A stretch of 64,000 nt of DNA from Vibrio galatheae. Its GTDB lineage: Bacteria > Pseudomonadota > Gammaproteobacteria > Enterobacterales > Vibrionaceae. Shown in pieces: positions 1-9,154 of this stretch; within the stretch, counting starts at the first letter, position 1; every line of letters begins with the position of its first letter. The stretch is from positions 36,865-100,864 of the forward strand of contig NZ_JXXV01000015.1 in NCBI RefSeq assembly GCF_000967545.1, read 5' to 3'. Both the position numbers and the translations under genes were made by a program. Below the pieces are notes generated by a model that did not search any database, was not told where the DNA came from, and saw nothing but the letters and a program-made list of their open reading frames with translations.

Positions 1-1
1 T

Positions 2-730
2 TGGTTTGATCCCCAATTGGTCGATATTTTTACGGATGTCGCGCACAATCCTGAGTTTGTCAAAGGGCTGACGAGGTCGGATATTTCTCAACGCGTCATG
101 CAGTTGGCTCCTGCAAATGCGAGCGTATTCATCGACGAAGAGTACCTAGATTGTATTGTCAGCGCGTTTGGTAAAATCGTCGATTCAAAAAGTCCTTATA
201 CCGCAGGTCATAGTGAGCGCGTAGCGGTTTACACCGATTTGATCGCCCAAGAGCTAGGTATTGAACATAACGAAAGACAATGGCTAAAGCGCGCAGCTTT
301 ACTGCATGATCTTGGTAAACTTGGCGTGAGCAATACTATTTTAGATAAACCGGGTAAGCTCGATGACGAAGAGTGGGAGGCGGTGAAATCCCATGCCGCG
401 TTAACTGAACAGATCCTCAACCATCTTAAGCCGTTTAAAGAAATGGCTTGGATGGCAGGTGCGCACCATGAAAAACTCGATGGTACTGGTTATCCAAAGC
501 AGCTAAGTGGCGATCAAATTCCACTTGCCACTCGGATCATCACCACTGCCGATATCTTTGATGCAATTACGGCCGAGAGACCATATCGTGGTGCTGTGCC
601 TGTACCCAAAACATTGCAGATCATGGAAGAAAATTTACATAACGCAATCGATGAGCGCTGCTTTAACGCACTTAAATTGGCGATCAAAAAATTGCCCAGC
701 CACTACTTTGCTGAGCAACTGCCTAACTAA
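2..730 (+). CDS. HD-GYP domain phosphodiesterase, 3' part (5' end outside window)
   Basis: Predicted cyclic-di-GMP phosphodiesterase. The reading frame is open to the window edge, so the gene starts upstream; a TTG at 17 lies in frame but is probably internal. The visible part contains one complete HD-GYP domain: AGHSERVAVY carries the first His, LLHDLGKLG the HD pair, and HHEKLDGTGYP the GYP signature. The first visible residues, WFDPQLVDIF, look like the tail of another HD domain (such domains end in F-D-P-x-L-V), so the full protein probably has two tandem HD modules; this is inferred. The stop codon overlaps the stop of the convergent dGTPase gene by 4 nt, leaving no room for an intergenic terminator. 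Substrate specificity is inferred from the family. Confidence 0.85.
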   Translation, partial: WFDPQLVDIFTDVAHNPEFVKGLTRSDISQRVMQLAPANASVFIDEEYLDCIVSAFGKIVDSKSPYTAGHSERVAVYTDLIAQELGIEHNERQWLKRAALLHDLGKLGVSNTILDKPGKLDDEEWEAVKSHAALTEQILNHLKPFKEMAWMAGAHHEKLDGTGYPKQLSGDQIPLATRIITTADIFDAITAERPYRGAVPVPKTLQIMEENLHNAIDERCFNALKLAIKKLPSHYFAEQLPN

Positions 731-2043
731 TGCGACGAGAAAAGTTGTTGATGAAGCCGCTGGGCATGGCCGTCTGTCATTGATGAAATATAGTCGGTGA
801 TAACACGAAATCCAGCGCTGTCGTCATCACGTTCGAGCCATTTTTGTTTAACGTTGATTGGCAGCAATCGTTCAGGGTCAGCACTGAGCGCTTCAAAGAT
901 ATCCATGATGATCTGCTGACCTTTGTATTCCACCACTTGAACGTGGGGAACCTGAATAACATAGTCGCTGACGAAGTGTTTTAAAATATGCAGTGCTTTG
1001 TCCATCGTTGGCTCTAACACTGCATTAAAGGCAAGTAACTCACAGCTAAATGGTGCATCGACAGGCTTAATTGAAATGCTGGTCAGCAGCGCGTTGACCA
1101 TGCCACCAATGGCGTCTTTACGTTGATAATGGGTACCAGAAAATAGCATCTCGGTGATAGAGGCAATATGTTTCTCAAACCAAGGGTCGCCACATTCTGA
1201 TAATAGGCTGGATGCCCCTTCAATCCATTGATGGCGATTGACCATGCCAAGTACAATGGCATCTTCAAGATCATGTACGCCATAGGCGATGTCATCGGCA
1301 AGCTCCATAATCGAGCAATCAATTGACTTATAACGAGTCTTACGATGCTTTGTATCACTGAGGTTTTCATCACGCATTTGGCTGAATTGCCATTTATCTT
1401 GTGCAGATAAAGGGGCCACAACCCAGTCAAATAAGGCTTTATCACAGTCGTAAAGCCCTTTGGCGGGTGACCAGTCTTTGGCTCTTAATCTACGTTGATG
1501 AGAAACACTTTGCGGCACTTTCTCGGCACGTGTTTGGCTAATCATCGCTGGGTATTTGATCAAGCCAAGTAGGGTTCTACGCGCGAGGTTCATACCAAAT
1601 TGTTCAGTATAGGGTTCAAGCTTAGTCACGATACGAAAGGTTTGTGCATTGCCCTCAAAGCCGCCATGATCACGCATCATATAATTGAGCGCGACTTCCC
1701 CACCATGACCATAGGGTGGGTGACCAATATCGTGAGCGAGGCATAAAGAGTCGATCAAACTGTCGCTGGGCAGTAGGTCTTTAAACTCGGGCTGTTTCTT
1801 TTTAATTTGAGCGACAATGCCAGTTCCCAACTGTGCGGCTTCAAGGGAGTGAGTTAGGCGCGTGCGATGAAAATCGTCGAAGCTATTGCCATGAACTTGG
1901 GTTTTTGCCTGTAAACGTCGAAAAGCCGCAGAATGAAGGATGCGAGCACGGTCTCTTTGATAAGGACTGCGGTGATCATCGCGACGAATCTTATGTTCAT
2001 CATCGTGGCGTTCATGCCATAAATCGCTGATTTTAAACGTCAT
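727..2043 (-). CDS. deoxyguanosinetriphosphate triphosphohydrolase-like protein (dGTPase family)
   Basis: HD-superfamily triphosphohydrolase of 438 aa, in the usual length range for the Dgt-like family. Members hydrolyse dGTP, and often other dNTPs, to the deoxynucleoside and tripolyphosphate. Metal-binding motifs are complete: LTHSLEAAQ near residue 65 supplies the first His, LAHDIGHPPYGHGGE near 105 the HD pair and further His residues, and ELADDIAYGVHDLED near 250 the last Asp. The N-terminal HSAAFRRLQAKTQV is typical of the family. dGTPases have established roles in dNTP pool control, and some restrict phage by depleting dNTPs. A phage role here is only inferred. The gene appears monocistronic and convergent with the HD-GYP gene. 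Confidence 0.9.
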   Translation of the reverse strand: MTFKISDLWHERHDDEHKIRRDDHRSPYQRDRARILHSAAFRRLQAKTQVHGNSFDDFHRTRLTHSLEAAQLGTGIVAQIKKKQPEFKDLLPSDSLIDSLCLAHDIGHPPYGHGGEVALNYMMRDHGGFEGNAQTFRIVTKLEPYTEQFGMNLARRTLLGLIKYPAMISQTRAEKVPQSVSHQRRLRAKDWSPAKGLYDCDKALFDWVVAPLSAQDKWQFSQMRDENLSDTKHRKTRYKSIDCSIMELADDIAYGVHDLEDAIVLGMVNRHQWIEGASSLLSECGDPWFEKHIASITEMLFSGTHYQRKDAIGGMVNALLTSISIKPVDAPFSCELLAFNAVLEPTMDKALHILKHFVSDYVIQVPHVQVVEYKGQQIIMDIFEALSADPERLLPINVKQKWLERDDDSAGFRVITDYISSMTDGHAQRLHQQLFSSH

Positions 2044-2099
2044 AGGCTACATCCTCATGTTTTATCTAACCGTACACGCATACTCAAATGACTGCAAGG

Positions 2100-3653
2100 T
2101 TAGTCGCGCATTGTTAGGATAAGCACCGCAGCGAGAGCCAGAAAGCCCGTCATCATGATAAACACATCGTTATAAGCCATAATCGCCGCGTCTCTTTGCA
2201 TGGTAGCGACTAAACTCGCTTGAGCTTGTTGCAATGCTGTTGCGGCATCGCTACCGGATTGAATAAAGTAGCTTTGCTGCAGCTGGAGTGTCTGCCAACC
2301 TAATTGACTTACCGTTGGCAGCGATTCCTTAATATAAGCGAGATGTTCACGGGCCTTGTTATCAAGCAAGGTGGCAATAACCGCGATACTGAATGCACCG
2401 CCTAAGTTACGCATTACGTTAGTCAGGGTAGAGGCATCTGGCGTATCGTGTTTGGCAATATTTTTCAATGCCACCAAAGAGAGTGGAACCATAATAAATG
2501 GGCTACCAATGGCTCTGAGCAACATAGACAAGATCAATTGCTGGCCGCCAAAATCCACTGTCATATGAGTATTGACGTAACAACTCAAACCAAACATCGC
2601 AAAGCCAAACGTGACAAGGTATTTCGGTTTAATGATTTGTGTCAGCTTAGGTACTAGCGGGAAAATCAAAAGTTGCGGAAAGCCCATCCACATTAACACT
2701 TCACCGATTTCCATCGCATTGTACTGTTGTATTTGAGTCAAATATAAAGGCAGTACATAGATCGAACCGAGTAGTGCCATCCCAAGAATGAGGTAGGCGA
2801 AACAAGACATGGCGAATTGCCCGTCTCTCAGTAAGCGCAAATTAACCAATGGCTTTTTGTGCTGTAATTCATTAATGATGAAGTAAATGAGACTGACTGC
2901 AGAGATGATGCTCAGCGTGATGATAAAGCTGGAACTGAACCATTCTTCGCGGTTGCCTTCTTCCAAGACCACTTCCAAACAGCCTAATCCCAAGGCCATA
3001 GTGGCAATACCAAACCAGTCAGCTTTTTTGAGCGATGCTAATTCTAACGGTTCGTCATCTAAACCATAGCGGATCATGGCAATCACCAAGAAAGCGGGTG
3101 GAATATTGATATAGAAGATGTAATGCCAAGACAAGTTTTCAGTTAGCCACCCGCCGAAAGTTGGACCAATTGAAGGCGCAAAGGTGGCGGTAACGCCAAA
3201 AAGTGCCATACCAACTGCTCGTTTGTTTAATGGTAGCAACTGCACCACCAAAGAAAACGCGAGAGGAATTAACGCACCGCCGCTAAAACCTTGCATAGCG
3301 CGAAACACGATCATAGAAGTCATATTCCACGACAACGAACACAGCAGTGATGAGAGGGTAAAGATTGCAGTTGTCCAAGTGAGATAGCGGCGTTTACCCA
3401 AGGCTTTTGATAGCCAGCCACTCAACGGGATAGCAATCATTTCAGCGACTAGGTAGGAGGTGGAGATCCACGAACTCTCATCAAGTGTCGCTGACAGCGC
3501 GCCTTGGATATCTTTTAACGAAGAGTTAGTGATCTGGATGTCGAGGATCGCCATGAAAGCGCCGATTAGACCGCCAAATAGCGCGATCCAGTTTCGAGTA
3601 GGGACGGCTTGCTGTTCGTTGTCGGCGCTAAGCGCTTGTGTATGCGCCATCAT
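2100..3653 (-). CDS. EmrB/QacA-type MFS drug efflux transporter (DHA2 family)
   Basis: Inner-membrane proton-driven multidrug exporter of 517 aa with about 14 hydrophobic segments, as in the DHA2 (EmrB) family. The DESSWISTSYLVAE stretch in TM2 and GWLSKALGKRR in the TM2-TM3 loop (motif A) are characteristic of EmrB. Its start overlaps the stop of the adaptor gene by one base (TGATG), so the two are translationally coupled. Such pumps pair with an HlyD/EmrA adaptor and an outer-membrane TolC-type channel; no outer-membrane gene lies here, so a distant TolC is likely used. Substrates cannot be read from sequence; EmrAB and VceAB homologues export uncouplers, bile salts and hydrophobic antibiotics. 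Confidence 0.9.
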   Translation of the reverse strand: MMAHTQALSADNEQQAVPTRNWIALFGGLIGAFMAILDIQITNSSLKDIQGALSATLDESSWISTSYLVAEMIAIPLSGWLSKALGKRRYLTWTTAIFTLSSLLCSLSWNMTSMIVFRAMQGFSGGALIPLAFSLVVQLLPLNKRAVGMALFGVTATFAPSIGPTFGGWLTENLSWHYIFYINIPPAFLVIAMIRYGLDDEPLELASLKKADWFGIATMALGLGCLEVVLEEGNREEWFSSSFIITLSIISAVSLIYFIINELQHKKPLVNLRLLRDGQFAMSCFAYLILGMALLGSIYVLPLYLTQIQQYNAMEIGEVLMWMGFPQLLIFPLVPKLTQIIKPKYLVTFGFAMFGLSCYVNTHMTVDFGGQQLILSMLLRAIGSPFIMVPLSLVALKNIAKHDTPDASTLTNVMRNLGGAFSIAVIATLLDNKAREHLAYIKESLPTVSQLGWQTLQLQQSYFIQSGSDAATALQQAQASLVATMQRDAAIMAYNDVFIMMTGFLALAAVLILTMRD

Positions 3654-4723
3654 CAGCCTCGCGTATCAATCGTGGCGGTAACAGATAGCCCTGGTAACAA
3701 ACGACCTGTGAGCGATTTCTGATCTGGGATAACAATTTTTACTGGTACGCGCTGGACGATTTTAGTGAAGTTACCGGTTGCATTCTCTGGCGGTAAAAGT
3801 GCGAATTTCGCTCCTGTCGCTGGAGAGAAACTGTCAACAACCCCCTCAAGTGGTTGCCCAGGGAAAGCATCAAGTTCTACTTTGACCTTCTGCCCTTTAT
3901 GAATGCCACTTAATTGCGTCTCTTTAAAGTTGGCTTCAATCCACACGGCTTTGTTTGGCACTAAGCTCATCAATGGCGCACCAGCTTGGACTAAAAGACC
4001 GTCGCGGACACTACGCTTACCAATAATGCCGTCTGCAGGCGCGTAAACTTTGGTGTAATCCAAATTCAGTTGGGCTTGCGTTACGCCAGTTTGGGCCTCC
4101 GTCACAGACGCACGAGCCTGTTCAATTTCGCTCGCGATGACATTGAGCTGTTCATGGGCTGCGGCTAAGTTTGCTTGTGCTTCATCAAGTTCTGCCAAGG
4201 TGACTTTCTGCTGGGCGAGCATGCTATCGACTTCATCTTGAGAGGCGTAGTTACGTTTGAGCAGGCTTCGAGAGCGCGCTACTTGTTGAACCGCGCGATC
4301 ATATTCGGCTTGGGCTGAATCCACTTGACTCTCTGCTTGGTGTATTTGGCTGCGCTGTAATTTTAGCTGGGCATTTAAGTTGTTCTCACTGGCTTTTGTC
4401 ACAACAAGATGTGCTTTAGCCTGATCGAGTGCCGCTTGGAAATCGCGATCGTCAATTTGCACCAAAAGGTCGCCTTGTTTTACCGCTTGGTTGTCTGTGA
4501 TGTAAGAGTGAACGATGTAGCCAGATACTTTGGGGCTGATACTTGTGATGTCACCTTGTAAGTAGGCATTGTCAGTTGACTCGAAATACTGACCGTATGT
4601 GAGCCAGTAACTACCGCCAAGCAAGCCGAGTGACAACATGATAGCACTGGCTACCAAAGGGGCTTTTCTACGTTTACGAGGTTTGGTTACGGCATTATGG
4701 TTTTCGGCCATTGTTGTTCTCAT
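3653..4723 (-). CDS. EmrA/HlyD-family membrane fusion (periplasmic adaptor) protein
   Basis: Periplasmic adaptor of 356 aa linking the inner-membrane transporter to an outer-membrane channel. One N-terminal transmembrane anchor spans about residues 24-45. The split lipoyl domain has its first half near 60-95 (VSGYIVHSYITDNQAVKQGD) and its second half near 225-245 (YAPADGIIGKRS). A long alpha-helical coiled coil rich in Gln, Ala and Glu separates them (about 95-215), and a beta-barrel follows. The start is uncertain: ATG at 4723 has little ribosome-binding sequence, while ATG at 4711 has a GAGA at good spacing. It is the first gene of a two-gene operon, transcribed divergently from a LysR regulator. 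Confidence 0.88.
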   Translation of the reverse strand: MRTTMAENHNAVTKPRKRRKAPLVASAIMLSLGLLGGSYWLTYGQYFESTDNAYLQGDITSISPKVSGYIVHSYITDNQAVKQGDLLVQIDDRDFQAALDQAKAHLVVTKASENNLNAQLKLQRSQIHQAESQVDSAQAEYDRAVQQVARSRSLLKRNYASQDEVDSMLAQQKVTLAELDEAQANLAAAHEQLNVIASEIEQARASVTEAQTGVTQAQLNLDYTKVYAPADGIIGKRSVRDGLLVQAGAPLMSLVPNKAVWIEANFKETQLSGIHKGQKVKVELDAFPGQPLEGVVDSFSPATGAKFALLPPENATGNFTKIVQRVPVKIVIPDQKSLTGRLLPGLSVTATIDTRG

Positions 4724-4832
4724 CTTGGAAATAAGGGTGTAACAAATTGTAAGGAAATTGGATTGGTTGATAAGATAGGAAAAAATGAAAACACTGTTGC
4801 AAAAATTGCTCTAATTGAATGAGGGTTATGAG

Positions 4833-5738
4833 ATGGACTTGAATGCGATAAACGTATTCGCACAAGTGGTTGAGTGTGGCAGTTTTACTCATGCCGCCGA
4901 GGCGCTGAACATGACTAAGTCAACGGTAAGTCGTAAATTGGCCGAGCTAGAACAGCATCTTGGTGTGAGATTGGTCACGCGCTCAACGCGAAGTTTGTTA
5001 TTAACACCAGAAGGAGAACGATTTTATCAATCAAGCCAACAGATGTTAGAGCTCATCAATCAGGCGGAGCTGGAAGTGAGCGCTAACCAAGACTTGGTCA
5101 AAGGGCCGCTTAACGTGGTTTTTCCCGTTGAGCTGGGTCAGCAGGTGTTAAGCAAATACATACATCAATTTCTATTGGAATATCCCCACGTCAGTTTGAA
5201 TTTAGAGCTGACCAATCGTGAAGTCGATATTATTGGTGAGGGGATAGATCTCTATGCGCAAATAGGGGAACTGGCCGACTCCAATCTGGTTTCTAGATAC
5301 TTAATTTCGTCAAAACGAGTCATGGTTGCGAGCCCAGAATATCTAGAAAAATTTGGTCAGGTCAATAGCCACTTAGATCTAAAAGAGCCACACCAACTTG
5401 TTGAGGTCTTTAACAAGGGAGCGCGTTTGCCTAAGTGGCAGTTAGGGTTGGAAAAGGACTTTTCTTACCAGATAGATTTACCTTACCAATTACGAGTGAA
5501 CACAGTCACCTCGTGTCTCAACGCCTGTATCGACGGTCTAGGGATTGCGGTGCTGCCAGAGTTTATTTGTGTAGAGCACTTTACCACTGGCAAGTTAGAG
5601 CGCCTTCTCCCTGAGTATACGATGCCTGAGGTGAGCGTTAGCTTAGTCTATGCCGACAGACAACTGATGCCGAAGCGTAAAAAGGCATTCATCGATTACC
5701 TACTGGAAGCCTTTCACACTGAGCATTCTCAAGCCTAG
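4833..5738 (+). CDS. LysR-family transcriptional regulator
   Basis: DNA-binding regulator of 301 aa. The N-terminal winged helix-turn-helix (residues 1-60) shows the LysR pattern, with [25 protein letters not shown]. The C-terminal substrate-binding domain spans about 90-295 and belongs to the subgroup common among proteobacterial paralogues (CrgA/DsdC-like in fold). I chose ATG at 4833 because GAGGG lies 7 nt upstream; an in-frame TTG at 4815 has no such site. The gene is divergent from the efflux operon with about 109 bp between starts, so it is the obvious candidate regulator of that pump. The effector is unknown. Its stop overlaps the yfbR stop by 4 nt (CTAG). Confidence 0.88.
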   Translation: MDLNAINVFAQVVECGSFTHAAEALNMTKSTVSRKLAELEQHLGVRLVTRSTRSLLLTPEGERFYQSSQQMLELINQAELEVSANQDLVKGPLNVVFPVELGQQVLSKYIHQFLLEYPHVSLNLELTNREVDIIGEGIDLYAQIGELADSNLVSRYLISSKRVMVASPEYLEKFGQVNSHLDLKEPHQLVEVFNKGARLPKWQLGLEKDFSYQIDLPYQLRVNTVTSCLNACIDGLGIAVLPEFICVEHFTTGKLERLLPEYTMPEVSVSLVYADRQLMPKRKKAFIDYLLEAFHTEHSQA

Positions 5739-6334
5739 CTAATCTCATCAAGTGACAATTCGAAGCTTGGCGCAAAGGTGGTGAGAAAGTATTCCATCTC
5801 GGGTGTGTGGCGTTCTTTCAATGTGACATCCAGACGTTTTTTGGCTAACGCATATTCATGGTTACCTGCACTAAGCTCTTCAAGACACTTCAAGTAGGCA
5901 CAAATGGTATCGGCTTGTTTGACGATCGCGGCGTCTTGTGAGTGTGCCGATTGAGACACTAAAAAAGGGGCAAAGTCATCGCGGAATTCTTCTGGCAGCA
6001 TCGTCAATAGCTTTTGCTCCGCAGCCGCTTCAATCTTTTTGTACTCTTTTGCTATCTCAGGATTGTAGTATTTAACCGGCGTGGGTAAATCGCCAGTCAG
6101 CACTTCACTGGTATCATGGTACATACCTAAGATGGCAATGCGATCCGGATTAAGGTCTCCGCCAAATTTTTTGTTCTTAATCACCGCCAGTGCGTGTGCA
6201 ACAAAGGCAACCTGTAGGCTATGCTCAGATATGTTTTCCGAAGAGATAGAGCGCATCAAAGGCCAACGCTGGATGAGTTTCATGCGAGCAAGGTGGGCAA
6301 AAAAATGGCTTTCCTTTGGATTAGTATTTGGCAT
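5735..6334 (-). CDS. yfbR: 5'-deoxynucleotidase YfbR
   Basis: HD-domain 5'-deoxynucleotidase of 199 aa, the same length as E. coli YfbR. It dephosphorylates deoxyribonucleoside 5'-monophosphates and takes part in dNMP turnover. Visible active-site elements are QRWPLM (the Arg-Trp pair near residues 18-19), [13 protein letters not shown] (metal His), [20 protein letters not shown] (HD pair and the loop of acidic residues) and [13 protein letters not shown] (last metal Asp). The gene sits between alaA upstream and a convergent LysR gene downstream. alaA lies on the same strand but a strong terminator separates them, so yfbR probably has its own promoter. Confidence 0.93.
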   Translation of the reverse strand: MPNTNPKESHFFAHLARMKLIQRWPLMRSISSENISEHSLQVAFVAHALAVIKNKKFGGDLNPDRIAILGMYHDTSEVLTGDLPTPVKYYNPEIAKEYKKIEAAAEQKLLTMLPEEFRDDFAPFLVSQSAHSQDAAIVKQADTICAYLKCLEELSAGNHEYALAKKRLDVTLKERHTPEMEYFLTTFAPSFELSLDEIS

Positions 6335-6359
6335 GCTGATACTCCTTAGCGTTAAAACA

Positions 6360-6384
6360 AAAGGGTACTCATAGAGTACCCTTT
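6360..6384 (-). terminator. rho-independent terminator of alaA
   Basis: Perfect 11-bp inverted repeat (AAAGGGTACTC, 3-nt loop) about 28 bp beyond the alaA stop. On the minus strand it is followed by TTGTTTT, a usable U-tract. It separates alaA from yfbR. Confidence 0.8.
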
Positions 6385-6411
6385 AAGCATATGAAAAATA
6401 GCGTCTAATTA

Positions 6412-7626
6412 CTACTGACTGTAGGTCGATAAGAAACGTTCGAAGCGACCGATTGCCATTTCCAAATCTTCTACGTGTGGTAAGGTCACAATGCGGAAAT
6501 GGTCCGGCTTCGGCCAGTTAAACCCGGTACCTTGTACCAGCAGGACCTTTTCTTGAATCAAGAAATCAAGCACCATTTTTTGGTCATCTTTAATTTTGTA
6601 CATCTTGGTATCGATTTTTGGAAACAGATACATGGCTCCCTTGGGTTTAACACATGACACCCCAGGGATTTGATTAATCAATTCAAAGGCGCGGTCACGT
6701 TGTTCCAGTAAGCGTCCACCAGGCAGGATCAGTTCGTTGATACTCTGGTAACCACCCAGCGCGGTTTGAATCGCGTGCTGCATGGGTACGTTGGCGCATA
6801 GACGCATTGATGACAGCATATCAAGACCATTAATATAGCCTTGCGCTTGATGTTTAGGTCCAGTCAAGAACATCCAACCACCACGGAAACCACACACGCG
6901 GTACGCTTTGGAAAGACCATTAAAGGTCACAACTAAGACATCTTCGGTTAAAGTCGCTACCGAGGTATGCGTAGCACCATCGTAAAGTACCTTGTCATAA
7001 ATCTCGTCAGCAAAGATGATCAGTTTGTGCTGGCGCGCGATTTCGATCACTTCGAGCAAAAAGTCGCGACTGTAGACAGCACCCGTCGGATTGTTTGGGT
7101 TAATCAAGACAATCCCGCGAGTTTTCGGCGTGATTTTCTTTTTAATGTCGTCGAGATCTGGGTACCAATCGGCTTCTTCATCGCAAAGGTAGTGAACGGC
7201 TTTACCGCCGGAAAGGGCTACTGACGCCGTCCAAAGTGGGTAGTCAGGTGCAGGAACAAGCATTTCATCGCCATTGTTTAGCAGAGCTTGCATTGACATA
7301 ACGATCAACTCAGAAGCGCCATTGCCGACGTAGACATCTTCAACGTCAAGCGAGCGAATACCTTTACGCTGGTAATGCTGCACCACCGCTTTACGCGCAG
7401 AATAAATACCTTTTGAGTCACAGTAACCCTGAGAAGTCGGCAAATTACGGATAACGTCAACCAGAATTTCATCAGGGGCGTCGAAACCAAAAGGGGCGGG
7501 GTTACCGATATTAAGTTTCAGTATTTTATGTCCCTCTTCTTCCATGCGTTTAGCATGTTTAAGTACAGGACCCCTAATGTCATAGCAGACATTGTCGAGT
7601 TTTGACGACATCCCGATATTTTGCAT
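6412..7626 (-). CDS. alaA: glutamate-pyruvate aminotransferase AlaA
   Basis: PLP-dependent class I aminotransferase of 404 aa, close in length and sequence to E. coli AlaA (YfbQ). It forms alanine from pyruvate and glutamate in the cytoplasm. Visible features are CYDIRGPVL at the N terminus, LNIGNPAPFGF, YCDSKGIYSARKA, the PLP ring-stacking region PAPDYPLW, INPNNPTGAVYS, FADEIYDKV, the PLP-lysine motif GLSKAYRVCGFRGGW and the C-terminal FRIVTLP. It is divergent from menF across 220 bp and followed by a strong terminator. Together with ald, 38 kb downstream, it sets alanine synthesis and breakdown. Lrp control is known for alanine metabolism elsewhere; I see no clear Lrp site here. Confidence 0.95.
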   Translation of the reverse strand: MQNIGMSSKLDNVCYDIRGPVLKHAKRMEEEGHKILKLNIGNPAPFGFDAPDEILVDVIRNLPTSQGYCDSKGIYSARKAVVQHYQRKGIRSLDVEDVYVGNGASELIVMSMQALLNNGDEMLVPAPDYPLWTASVALSGGKAVHYLCDEEADWYPDLDDIKKKITPKTRGIVLINPNNPTGAVYSRDFLLEVIEIARQHKLIIFADEIYDKVLYDGATHTSVATLTEDVLVVTFNGLSKAYRVCGFRGGWMFLTGPKHQAQGYINGLDMLSSMRLCANVPMQHAIQTALGGYQSINELILPGGRLLEQRDRAFELINQIPGVSCVKPKGAMYLFPKIDTKMYKIKDDQKMVLDFLIQEKVLLVQGTGFNWPKPDHFRIVTLPHVEDLEMAIGRFERFLSTYSQ

Positions 7627-7846
7627 TAAATAGAACCTAAAAGTAATTGAATTTCTTTATTAAAGTACCTTAAAAATAACTTCTTTAGAATAAAAATCTG
7701 AATGATTGTGAACAATTAAACCTTTGTAGCACGTTCGTTATCACAGGAATTTGCAAAATATTGGTTTCAACCTTGATTTGAATAGGGTCTATAAATAGAG
7801 TAGCGAGTTAGAATGAAATAATAATCCCCATGCATACGAGGCTGAT

Positions 7847-9154
7847 TTGTCATACTTTCATCAAGCCGTCGCTGAATTGATCGAACGTGTAAAGGAAGCA
7901 CAAGACGGCGTTCACCGTCTGGTTCAAGTACTTGAAGAAAAACCTGATTTTGCCTTTATAGATTGGTTAGAAGCACAACCGCTATACCCAAAGTTCTACT
8001 GGCAATCACGCGATACCCGCGAAGAAGTGGTGGCGCTAGGGCAACTGCATACTTTTGTTGAGCCCGCGCCTGCCTATACCATTCTTGGTGAAGATCAACG
8101 CATATGGGGAGGCCGTTCGTTTGATGGACAAACCGATAAGAATCGCCGTTGCATGGCCTCTTTTTTCTTTTTGCCCCAAATTGAATTGATTCGTTTTGAC
8201 CAGCATTGGTCTTTGGCGGTGAATCTCAATACAGAAAAGCACCGTACGCTGGCAAGCCTGTACAAATTGCAGTACGAAGTGAAAGCCTTGCTGCCCGTCT
8301 CCTCACACATCGACACAATCCAGCATACGCCAGAGAAAGCGCAGTGGTCACAGCTAGTTGATAAAGTGCTGAGCGGAATTGACAATCAACAGTTCAAAAA
8401 GGTCGTATTAGCGCGCAAAACAGAGGTACATCTTGATCGCCCACTGTGCGCATCGCAATTATTGAAAGCCAGCTATGAGCAAAATCATCACAGTTTTCAT
8501 TTTCTATTTTCATTAGATAAAAAGCACAGTTTTGTCGGTTCAACACCTGAGCGACTGTATGCGCGCCAAGGGCAAGAACTCTATACCGAGGCACTGGCGG
8601 GAACGATTGGACGCGGCAGTAATGCCAGCCATGATATGGAACTGGCAAATTGGCTCTCAAACGATGCTAAAAACCTGAATGAAAACCAGTATGTGGTTGA
8701 TGACATTATTGATCGACTTACAGATTACTCTGAGCAGATTGAAGTCGAGTCCGAGGCCAGGTTAGTTCGCTTACGCAAAGTCCAGCATCTGAAACGCAGT
8801 ATTCATGCTCATCTGCACAAAGGTGTTAACGGTGTGCAATTACTTGGTGCCTTGCAACCTACGGCAGCAGTGGCCGGTTTACCTCGTGAAGCTTCTATGG
8901 AATTCATTCAGGAAAATGAACCGTTTGTACGCGGTTGGTATGCAGGCTCAATGGGCTTTATCAGTTTGCAGCGCGCCGAATTTTGTGTCGCCATTCGCAG
9001 CGCTTTAGTGCTTGAAGACCAGGTGCAGCTTTTTGCTGGTGCGGGAATCGTTCCGGGTTCTGTTGCTGAACATGAATGGCAAGAATTAGATAAGAAGATG
9101 GCAACGTTATTGTCTTTAATTTCAGATAATCCGCCGCTTGGAGTGGCGTCATAG
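7847..9154 (+). CDS. menF: isochorismate synthase MenF
   Basis: Converts chorismate to isochorismate, the entry step of menaquinone synthesis. 435 aa, with the chorismate-binding domain in the C-terminal 260 residues: FKKVVLARKTEV, GSTPERLYARQGQELYTEALAGTIGRG (split over residues 220-250), FCVAIRSALV and AGIVPGSVAEHEWQELDKK, which carry the metal and substrate ligands. The start is TTG with GAGG 5 nt upstream; no ATG fits. It is the first gene of the men operon and its stop overlaps the menD GTG start by one base (TAGTG), so translation is coupled. Men operon membership distinguishes it from entC-type siderophore synthases. Confidence 0.95.
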   Translation: MSYFHQAVAELIERVKEAQDGVHRLVQVLEEKPDFAFIDWLEAQPLYPKFYWQSRDTREEVVALGQLHTFVEPAPAYTILGEDQRIWGGRSFDGQTDKNRRCMASFFFLPQIELIRFDQHWSLAVNLNTEKHRTLASLYKLQYEVKALLPVSSHIDTIQHTPEKAQWSQLVDKVLSGIDNQQFKKVVLARKTEVHLDRPLCASQLLKASYEQNHHSFHFLFSLDKKHSFVGSTPERLYARQGQELYTEALAGTIGRGSNASHDMELANWLSNDAKNLNENQYVVDDIIDRLTDYSEQIEVESEARLVRLRKVQHLKRSIHAHLHKGVNGVQLLGALQPTAAVAGLPREASMEFIQENEPFVRGWYAGSMGFISLQRAEFCVAIRSALVLEDQVQLFAGAGIVPGSVAEHEWQELDKKMATLLSLISDNPPLGVAS

